This document shows positions 1-4,836 of a DNA stretch of 7,223 bases, one piece after another; position 1 is the first letter of the stretch; every line of letters begins with the position of its first letter. Under the pieces are notes generated by a model. It ran no database searches and was not told the origin of the DNA. It was given only the letters and a program-made list of their open reading frames with translations. Source of the DNA: CAZLKN01 sp964560135 (GTDB lineage: Bacteria; Actinomycetota; JAICYB01); the NCBI GenBank assembly GCA_964560135.1, contig CAZLKN010000099.1, positions 1-7,223 of the forward strand, given 5' to 3'. Position numbers and translations under genes: made by a program.

Positions 1-14
1 ACATGCGTTCCCGT

Positions 15-30
15 CCCGGCGAGGGCCGGG
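15..30. terminator. GC-rich hairpin upstream of the first VOC gene
   Basis: A perfect 6-bp inverted repeat, CCCGGC and GCCGGG, flanks the 4-base loop GAGG. It lies 25 bases before the first start codon and has no T-run. It may terminate a gene that ends left of the window or be a 5' leader hairpin; the window is cut too close to decide. Confidence 0.35.
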
Positions 31-55
31 GTGTCGACAGCGAGGGAGGTGGGCT

Positions 56-517
56 ATGGCTGTGGATCCGATCCCGCAGGGGTATCCGCGGATCATGCCG
101 TACATGTGCGTCGCCGGTGCGGCCGAGGCGCTCGACTTCTACACGAGCGTTCTCGGTGCCACCGAGCGGATGCGGATGGACGGTCCGGGTGGCAAGATCG
201 GCCACGCGGAGATCCAGTTCGGTGACTCGATCATCATGCTGTCCGACGAGTATCCGGAGATGGGCGCTCGGGGGCCCAAGTCGGTCGGCGGCACCCCGGT
301 CACGATCCACCTGTACCTGGAGGACGTCGACGCCGTCTTCGAAAAAGCCATCGCGGCCGGTGCCACGTCACTGCAGCCGGTGGAGAACCAGTTCTACGGT
401 GATCGGTCCGGCCAGTTCGAGGACCCGTTCGGTCACCGGTGGAACGTGTCCACGCACGTGGAGGACGTACCACCGGATGAGATGGCCCGCCGGGCCAAGG
501 AGGCCATGAGCGGCTGA
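56..517 (+). CDS. VOC family protein (glyoxalase/PhnB-like), 153 aa
   Basis: This is a single-module vicinal-oxygen-chelate protein, probably cytoplasmic and acting as a dimer as is usual in this superfamily. Seen: no signal peptide; an N-terminal segment PRIMPYMCVAGAAEALDFYT (residues 11-30) typical of the first beta-strand and helix of PhnB-like members; His50 in KIGHAEI and His85 in VTIHLYL as candidate metal ligands; and the family signature DRSGQFEDPFGHRWNVSTH near residues 106-124. The length fits a one-module PhnB/glyoxalase-like protein. The ATG is preceded by GGGAGGTGG at 44-52, which fixes the start. The gene ends at a strong hairpin shared with the convergent gene. The family includes lyases, dioxygenases and antibiotic-binding proteins; the sequence alone does not give the substrate, and bleomycin resistance should not be assumed. 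The family call is sure, the function open. Confidence 0.9.
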   Translation: MAVDPIPQGYPRIMPYMCVAGAAEALDFYTSVLGATERMRMDGPGGKIGHAEIQFGDSIIMLSDEYPEMGARGPKSVGGTPVTIHLYLEDVDAVFEKAIAAGATSLQPVENQFYGDRSGQFEDPFGHRWNVSTHVEDVPPDEMARRAKEAMSG

Positions 518-547
518 GGCACTCGAACGCAGGGCACTCCTGCCACG

Positions 548-586
548 CCGCGTGGGGGTGGGGGCCGAAGCCCCCACCCGCCGCGG
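548..586. terminator. Bidirectional terminator-like hairpin between convergent genes
   Basis: A perfect 10-bp stem pairs 556-565 (GGGTGGGGGC) with 570-579 (GCCCCCACCC) around the tetraloop CGAA. After a small internal loop, a second 5-bp helix pairs CCGCG at 548-552 with CGCGG at 582-586. The element lies between the VOC stop at 517 and the stop of the minus-strand small secreted gene at 600, so it can serve both transcripts. There is no T-run on either strand, as is common for high-GC actinobacterial hairpins. The structure is seen directly; the terminator role is inferred. Confidence 0.75.
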
Positions 587-599
587 TCGTCCGTGCGAT

Positions 600-911
600 C
601 TACCGGGGGCCGTTACCGCGCCCGTTGTTGCTCGGGTGCGGGGCGTTGTTCCGGCACCACTCGGCCACCATCTCGTCCATGGTGGCGTCCTCGTCTCCCT
701 CCCACTCCTCTTCGGCCACGGCCTCGAGGGCCTGGAACGGCGGGGCCTTCCGCTTCTGCTGCCGTCCCTGATCGGATCCGGCGAAGTAGGCGGTACACAG
801 CCCGAAGTTGTTCGGGCCGTTCGGTCCGGGCTGGGCGGACACCGCTCCAACCGCTGCCCCCGTTCCCATCAGGACGGTGGCCAGAACTGCGATGGTCTTC
901 TTGATCGACAA
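600..911 (-). CDS. Small secreted protein of unknown function, TTG start, 103 aa
   Basis: The product is a small exported protein with no domain I can name. Seen: a signal peptide with basic start MSIKK, a hydrophobic core, and a likely cleavage site VSA|QP after residue 26. The mature part has a GPNGPNNFGLCTAYFAGSDQ segment (29-48), a basic patch QKRK (52-55), a strongly acidic stretch EEEWEGDEDATMDE (67-80), Cys86 in EWCRNN, and an Asn/Gly/Arg-rich end. Cys39 and Cys86 are the only cysteines and could form one disulfide. The start is TTG at 909-911, chosen because AAGGAA (minus strand, 919-924) lies 7 bases upstream and the signal peptide begins there; no in-frame ATG or GTG fits. It follows the lipoprotein gene on the same strand after 74 bases, so the two are probably co-transcribed. 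It could be a surface-associated or extracellular binding protein, but this is unproven. Confidence 0.75.
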   Translation of the reverse strand: MSIKKTIAVLATVLMGTGAAVGAVSAQPGPNGPNNFGLCTAYFAGSDQGRQQKRKAPPFQALEAVAEEEWEGDEDATMDEMVAEWCRNNAPHPSNNGRGNGPR

Positions 912-918
912 GGTGATG

Positions 919-924
919 TTCCTT
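919..924 (-). promoter_or_regulatory. Ribosome binding site deciding a TTG start
   Basis: On the minus strand AAGGAA precedes the TTG at 909-911 with a 7-base spacer (read 5'-3' as AAGGAACATCACC then TTG). It is the only good ribosome binding site near the signal peptide, and so decides this non-ATG start. Confidence 0.65.
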
Positions 925-961
925 TCGTCTCTTCGTTGTCGGGATCCTGGCTTTCGTTTGC

Positions 962-977
962 ACCGGGGGTCCCCGGT
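962..977. other. Intercistronic hairpin between lipoprotein and small secreted genes
   Basis: ACCGGGGGTCCCCGGT can fold into a 6-bp stem with a 4-base loop (or 7 bp with 2). On the minus strand it begins 8 bases after the lipoprotein stop at 986 and ends about 50 bases before the TTG of the next gene. There is no T-run. It could be a weak terminator, an attenuator or an mRNA-processing or stability element that sets the ratio of the two products. Confidence 0.45.
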
Positions 978-985
978 CCTCCTGC

Positions 986-1729
986 TCAGCCTCCTTCCTC
1001 AGGGGATGTGGCGTAGCCGTGATCGGGTGCGCGGTCCCAGGCCTGCCCGGGGGTGCCCGCCAGTTCGTTGCGGGACCACTCCGCGTACAGGGCCCAGGCG
1101 AACGTGGCGTTGCCTCCTAGGTGCCGTGCCGGCAGGTCGATGACCAGACGGCCGGATGAGACGTGGATGACGACGCCGGTGGCATCGCCGAAGTCCGTGC
1201 CGGCGTGGCCGCGGACGCCCGGGTACCAACCGTCGTCGGCGAGGGTGGCCCACACCTCGGCGTCGGGGGTCCCGTCGCCGGTCGTGTCGGTGAGAAGAGC
1301 CAGATTCATCGTGCGGGTGGCCGAGCCGGTGTCCGGGTACGGTGCGGCGGCAGTCACGGTAAGGGTGTAGGTGGCATCCGAGCCGGTGAGGGTCGCTTCG
1401 AGGATGTCCACGTACGCGGGTGGTGTGTCGATCGCGGATGGCACGTCACCCCGGCGGTCGGTGAGTGATGCCCGCGGCACCGGGGCGACGTCGTGAGCCG
1501 GAGCCGGCTGGGCAGGGGTGCCCTCCGAGGCGACGGTGGTCGGCGGCGGGGGCTGTTCGTGCGGCACGATCCCACGGGCGGTCCGACCGCGGTCGGGCGA
1601 GGTCTCGGGGGCGGGTTGGGACCGGCCGGAGACCGCCGGCTGGATGGCGTCACCCGTTCCGCAGGCGGCTGCCGTGAGCAGACCCAGCAGCGCCGGAAGC
1701 ATGAGCGCACGTCCCGTTCGGTTGGTCAT
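986..1729 (-). CDS. Predicted lipoprotein with C-terminal beta-rich domain, 247 aa
   Basis: This is an exported lipoprotein of unknown function, predicted to be anchored on the outer face of the cytoplasmic membrane. Seen: a short signal sequence (MTNRTGR, then a hydrophobic core) ending LLTAAAC, which fits the general lipobox pattern with Cys23 as the lipidated residue. A low-complexity linker rich in Pro, Thr, Ser and Ala covers about residues 25-90, including a PPPP run. A beta-rich domain covers about 91-240, with YVDILEATLTG, YTLTVTAAAP and a DTTGDGTPD segment (148-156) resembling acidic calcium-binding loops. There are no cysteines after Cys23. I chose the ATG at 1727-1729 because GAGGGG (minus strand, 1736-1741) lies 6 bases upstream and the signal peptide starts there; a longer reading from 1819 would put 30 non-signal residues in front. 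It is divergent from the sigma factor gene and upstream of a small secreted protein. Possibly a surface sensor or ligand-binding protein. Confidence 0.82.
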   Translation of the reverse strand: MTNRTGRALMLPALLGLLTAAACGTGDAIQPAVSGRSQPAPETSPDRGRTARGIVPHEQPPPPTTVASEGTPAQPAPAHDVAPVPRASLTDRRGDVPSAIDTPPAYVDILEATLTGSDATYTLTVTAAAPYPDTGSATRTMNLALLTDTTGDGTPDAEVWATLADDGWYPGVRGHAGTDFGDATGVVIHVSSGRLVIDLPARHLGGNATFAWALYAEWSRNELAGTPGQAWDRAPDHGYATSPEEGG

Positions 1730-1900
1730 GGTTCGCCCCTCGATGGCCTTCTTCGCTCGCATCTGCCCGACTGAACGTCGCAGCGAGCCATCTGGTGTCG
1801 CCGGAATGCGGACGAACACACGTACGGAAAACGGTCCGACGGGAGGCTGCTCGCCACTCGTTTGACTGATCGACGCTGAGGCGAGGGGGAGGGTTCACAC
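1730..1900. promoter_or_regulatory. Divergent intergenic region between lipoprotein and sigma factor genes
   Basis: These 171 bases must hold promoters for both directions, unless either gene is read from elsewhere. They contain the two ribosome binding sites (GAGGGG for the minus gene; GGGGGAGGG at 1885-1893, 7 bases before the GTG at 1901). A TTGACT at 1862-1867 resembles a -35 box but has no -10 partner. A short inverted repeat (CGGAC near 1810, GTCCG near 1835) could be an operator. I cannot name a promoter with confidence. Confidence 0.4.
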
Positions 1901-3057
1901 GTGGCTGTCGCTGTACGGGAAGTCGACCGAGATCGTGCTGGGGCACGTGCCTCGCGCGTGCTGCAGAGAGATGATCGGCTCGTGGAAGCGCTCCGCGCCC
2001 GGGAACCGGATGCGCTTGAGCAGCTGCTGGAGGGCTACGGGAAGCTGATCCTCGCCTGGGCCCGCGATGGCGGCACCGACCCGGAGGATGTCCTTCAGGA
2101 CGTCATGCTGCGGGTCTGGCGGTCGTGCCACCGGCTGACGCCCGACACCCACCTCCCCGCGTGGCTCAAGACGATCACGAAGAACACCATCCGTGACCGT
2201 TGGCGCGCGGCAGCCCGCAAGCCGGCGCTTCCCGTCGGACTCGATCCCGCCGGTGGTGAGACCGTGGATCCCACCGCGCAGGAACGCAGCCGGCTGGCCG
2301 TGCAGGAGATGCTGACGACCCTCCGGGACCGGGAGCGCAACGTGCTGGAGCTCCTGTATCTGGACGATCTTCCACTCAACGAGGTGAGCCGGCGGCTGGA
2401 TCTCAGTGAGGAGGCCACCAAGAGCCTGGCGGCCAGGGCGCGGCGCCGGCTTCGCGGCAATCTCGAACGGCTGGTCGCGTCGACCCCGGTAGGGGTGATC
2501 CACCTGCTCGTCGGACGCGCTGCTGAAGCCGGCCAGCACGTGACACGGTCCCTCGGGACGGCGGGCGCCGCGCTGATGGCGACCGCTGCGGCGACCGCGG
2601 TGGTTGCCGGAGGGGTGTCGGTGGAACGGGCCCGGCAGGACCGGCCGGAGCCGCCGCCGGGTCTGGTGGCGCATCACGCGACGTCCGATGGCGAGGATGA
2701 CGCCGGAGCGATCCGCATCGACCCGGTGGGCGTCCGCACCGCTCACCGAGGCGAGCCTGAGGTCGTAACCGAACAGGAGTCACCGGCCGGCGAGGCGACC
2801 GCCGGGGGCGACGGTCCCGGCGGAAATCCGCAGGGCCAGGGCNNNNNNNNNNNNNNNNNNNNNNNNNNNNNNNNNNNNNNNNNNNNNNNNNNNNNNNNNN
2901 NNNNNNNNNNNNNNNNNNNNNNNNNNNNNNNNNNNNNNNNNNCGACAGCCGGCCCGCGTGTGCGGGACCACCCGAGGACCGGCCGACCGACTGCGACGGC
3001 GCGGGAGAGGGACGGGGGCCGGACGCGTCCGGGGGGAAGGGGCAGCGGCCCGCCTGA
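1901..3057 (+). CDS. ECF-type RNA polymerase sigma factor with C-terminal membrane anchor and low-complexity tail; interrupted by assembly gap
   Basis: This is a sigma-70 family factor of the extracytoplasmic-function type, which directs RNA polymerase to a specific set of promoters. Seen: region 2 at about residues 26-105, with DPEDVLQDVMLRVW (60-73) and TKNTIRDRWRAAAR; region 4 at about 130-190, with the helix-turn-helix PLNEVSRRLDLSEEATKSLA; then a hydrophobic segment of about 25 residues (217-241) fitting one transmembrane helix; then a Pro/Gly/Glu-rich tail of at least 70 residues. Typical ECF factors stop after region 4, so the anchor and tail are additions. GTG at 1901 follows GGGGGAGGG by 7 bases. 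The 100-N run at 2843-2942 breaks the gene. After it, the frame beginning at 2944 has the same Asp/Gly/Pro-rich character and stops at TGA 3055-3057, just before the convergent hydrolase; I take that as the true end. This needs a real gap length of 2 modulo 3. Keeping the frame across exactly 100 N would run antisense into the hydrolase. Confidence 0.85.
2843..2942. other. Assembly gap (100 N)
   Basis: A run of exactly 100 undetermined bases, the conventional placeholder for a gap of unknown length. It falls in the low-complexity GC-rich tail of the sigma factor gene, a likely place for sequencing or assembly failure. Lengths and frames across it cannot be trusted. Confidence 0.98.
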
Positions 3058-3058
3058 G

Positions 3059-3098
3059 CCCCTCGTCAGAGGGGACTCGACGCCCTCTCCCAGAGGGC
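3059..3098. terminator. Tandem hairpins at convergent gene ends, partly inside the hydrolase coding region
   Basis: Two perfect hairpins sit side by side: CCCCTC (3059-3064) with GAGGGG (3069-3074) around GTCA, and GCCCTCT (3082-3088) with AGAGGGC (3092-3098) around CCC. The first begins one base after the proposed sigma factor stop, and its loop contains the hydrolase stop codon (minus strand, 3066-3068). The second lies within the last hydrolase codons. Together they look like a compact terminator for the rightward sigma transcript, and perhaps for the leftward one. Confidence 0.6.
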
Positions 3099-3833
3099 GA
3101 CGAGCGACGCGGCGAGGCGTTCAGGATCCGCCCGGTGCGGCGGATCGAAGTGGTGCCGGTCCGGGTAGGTCTCGATGCTGAAATCGGGGAAGACGGCGGC
3201 CAGCCGGTCGGCCATGTCCCGGTAGTAGCCGGCGCTTCGCCCGCCCACCGTGTACAGGACGGGTCGGGGGAAGGTCCGCAGCTTCTCGTGGTCGGGCTCG
3301 TAGCTGCGGAACGTGTCCATCAAGGCGCGAAGCGCCGGAGGACGCTTGGCCATCCACGGCGGAGGTGGCCCGGGGGGCGGGGACGGAGGCTCGACACCGG
3401 GGGCGATCTGCATCCGCATGAAAGCCGGCATCATCTCCTCGGTTGGAAGCGACTTGATCCGCTCGGCTTCGGCCCACACCTCCCGTTCGGCCGGCGTCTG
3501 CCCCGCGTTGCCGATCCAGGCCGGCTCGTTGAGGGTCAGGCTGAGGAGTCGATCGGGGTGGGCGGCGCAGAAGGCGAGGGCACTGGCGCCCCCGGCCGAG
3601 TACCCGACGAGATGGAACCGCTCGAAGCCCGCCGCATCGGCGAAGGCGAGAAGCCCTTGGATCTCGAGGTCGAAGGGGTTCCCCGGCGGCGGCGCGTCGG
3701 TTGCATAGATCTCGAGTTCCTTGTACCGGACATCCGCATCGGGGCCGAGCGCCTCGATGAGCGCGGGATACGCGAGCCTGGCCGGCAGGACGCCGCCGGG
3801 GAGTAGGACCGCCTGGAACCGTCGTTCACCCAT
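3066..3833 (-). CDS. Alpha/beta-fold hydrolase, 255 aa
   Basis: This is a cytoplasmic serine hydrolase of the alpha/beta fold, likely acting on an ester or related bond; the substrate is unknown. Seen: an N-terminal strand and oxyanion-type loop VLLPGGVL (9-16), the nucleophile elbow GYSAGG with Ser79, and a C-terminal DRHHFDPPHR with His227 or His228 as catalytic base. The usual acid after strand 7 is not obvious (the region reads LYTVGGRSAGYY), while Glu103 in LTLNEPAW after the next strand could replace it. The cap region has a proline-rich run PPSPPPGPPPP (149-159). There is no signal peptide, and the length is normal for the fold. The ATG at 3831-3833 follows AGGAGGTG (minus strand, 3838-3845), a strong site. 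It lies downstream of the secreted gene on the same strand, but a strong hairpin separates them, so it probably has its own promoter in the short interval. Confidence 0.92.
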   Translation of the reverse strand: MGERRFQAVLLPGGVLPARLAYPALIEALGPDADVRYKELEIYATDAPPPGNPFDLEIQGLLAFADAAGFERFHLVGYSAGGASALAFCAAHPDRLLSLTLNEPAWIGNAGQTPAEREVWAEAERIKSLPTEEMMPAFMRMQIAPGVEPPSPPPGPPPPWMAKRPPALRALMDTFRSYEPDHEKLRTFPRPVLYTVGGRSAGYYRDMADRLAAVFPDFSIETYPDRHHFDPPHRADPERLAASLVALWERASSPL

Positions 3834-3907
3834 GCCCCACCTCCTGTGTCACCGATACGGTTCAACACAGGATGCCAGTTCGGAGGGCGGTGGGATCCCG
3901 GGGGGGC

Positions 3908-3938
3908 GGGTTGAGGGGCCCCGAGGACCCCTCAACCC
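3908..3938 (-). terminator. Terminator-like hairpin after the secreted protein gene
   Basis: An 11-bp perfect inverted repeat (GGGTTGAGGGG at 3908-3918, CCCCTCAACCC at 3928-3938) surrounds a 9-base loop. It lies 12 bases beyond the stop of the minus-strand gene at 3951 and before the hydrolase start at 3833. No T-run follows on the minus strand; C-rich sequence does. Its length and position support a factor-independent or pausing terminator. Confidence 0.78.
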
Positions 3939-3950
3939 GGCGTGGCGTGG

Positions 3951-4652
3951 CTACTCGCCCGTGAGGACCTGGTCGCCTTTGACCAGACGGACGGCGTCGA
4001 CGGTGACCGAGCCCCTCCCGACGGAGGCATAGGCAGAGGCCAGGCCGTTCTGCGAGTCGGTGTTGGTCTCGATCTTGGCCTGTACCTGGATGTCGTAGAC
4101 GGTCCCGGGGTCGAGCGGGTGCGCGACGAAGTTGAACGCATGGGCCGCCATCGTCCGCTGGATGGTCTCGATCGTCTCGTCGTCGGTGACCTCCTGCTCG
4201 CCGTCCGACTCCTCGACGACCCCCTGCAACTCGGCCGACAGCTCCTGCATCCGGTTGCAGAAGATCACTTCACCCGGGTAGGCGTCCTGTCCGTTCAGCA
4301 GCACCCGGACGGTGACGGTGCCTTCCGCCGTCGAGGTGTCCTTGATCTGCTCCCGGGTCTTCACGAGGGTTTGGGTGTAGAGGCCACACATCAACGAGAC
4401 GTCGATGAACAGGGCCCGGTTGCCCCCCGGGGGCTTGATGGTGCTCTGCAGGACGGTGAGCCAGTCCTGGCTATCGGTTTCTTCGATCAGAAAGATGTTG
4501 GAGACCGCGGCCGTGGACGTGCCGGCGGGGGACCCCGCATGCGCGGTGTCCCCTGTGAACGCCCCACCGTGCAACGAACCGGCCAAGAGCGCGGTCACCA
4601 CAGCGAGAGCAACGAGTGCCTTGCGACGCGTATCGGTTCCTGCAGCGAACAT
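3951..4652 (-). CDS. Secreted protein of unknown function, 233 aa
   Basis: This is an exported protein with no named domain that I recognise. Seen: a signal peptide with basic TRRK, a hydrophobic core ALVALAVVTALLAG, and likely cleavage at AHA|G after residue 39. The mature protein is beta-rich, with segments NIFLIEETDSQDW (52-64), ALFIDVSLMCGLYTQTLVKT (80-99), TVTVRVLLNGQDAYPGEVIF (112-131), an acidic helix-like region at about 145-162, and YDIQVQAKIETNTDSQNG near 186-203. The only cysteines, Cys89 and Cys132, could form a disulfide. The layout suggests a beta-sandwich adhesion or binding domain, which is inference. The ATG at 4650-4652 follows AGGAGG (minus strand, 4657-4662) with a short spacer, and the signal peptide begins there. 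An open reading frame continues upstream to 4949, but that part overlaps the divergent acyltransferase gene and is not protein-like. The gene is monocistronic by the hairpin at 3908-3938. Confidence 0.85.
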   Translation of the reverse strand: MFAAGTDTRRKALVALAVVTALLAGSLHGGAFTGDTAHAGSPAGTSTAAVSNIFLIEETDSQDWLTVLQSTIKPPGGNRALFIDVSLMCGLYTQTLVKTREQIKDTSTAEGTVTVRVLLNGQDAYPGEVIFCNRMQELSAELQGVVEESDGEQEVTDDETIETIQRTMAAHAFNFVAHPLDPGTVYDIQVQAKIETNTDSQNGLASAYASVGRGSVTVDAVRLVKGDQVLTGE

Positions 4653-4836
4653 GGATCCTCCTGTTTTCGACGCCGACCGTGTGCGATCGGCTCCCTCAAC
4701 GTCATCCGTCCTACGGAACGACGGAGGCGTGATCCTGGTGTCGGAGGATCCGGGCACGGGGCTCGGAAGCACGGGGGCAACGACCGCGGTGACTGAGCCT
4801 CGTCCAGCAGCCGGCCGTCTACGCGACACTGGGGCG
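4653..4836. promoter_or_regulatory. Divergent intergenic region between secreted protein and acyltransferase genes
   Basis: These 184 bases separate two divergent starts and should hold both promoters. Seen: the ribosome binding site of the minus gene, a GGAAC at 4715-4719 that resembles an ECF -35 element but lacks a clear partner, and a 9-base inverted repeat (GGATCCTCC 4653-4661; GGAGGATCC 4743-4751). No promoter can be named with confidence. Confidence 0.35.

Noticed and set aside
56..517. Bleomycin or other antibiotic resistance gene
   Set aside because: Only the VOC superfamily membership is supported; resistance function is a common over-annotation of this fold.
1730..1819. Upstream extension of the lipoprotein to a start at 1819
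   Set aside because: It would add 30 charged residues ahead of the signal peptide and ignore the good ribosome binding site just before the ATG at 1729.
1862..1867. TTGACT as a -35 promoter box for the sigma factor gene
   Set aside because: No -10-like sequence lies at the right distance; downstream sequence is GC-rich and soon becomes the ribosome binding site.
2945..3181. C-terminal extension of the sigma factor through the N run, overlapping the hydrolase gene antisense
   Set aside because: The gap length is a placeholder, the reading is antisense to a well-supported hydrolase, and another frame gives a composition match and a stop in a sensible place.
3353..3390. G-run-rich stretch as a regulatory G-quadruplex
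   Set aside because: It lies inside the hydrolase coding region and is explained by its proline codons on the opposite strand; the G-runs are uneven.
4715..4719. GGAAC as an ECF-type -35 element controlling the acyltransferase gene
   Set aside because: No convincing -10 partner (CGTC or similar) at 16-17 bases; a 5-base match is expected by chance in this composition.
3942..4796. Long plus-strand open frame antisense to the secreted protein gene
   Set aside because: The minus strand has a signal peptide, ribosome binding site and terminator; this frame is a high-GC shadow with no recognisable domain.
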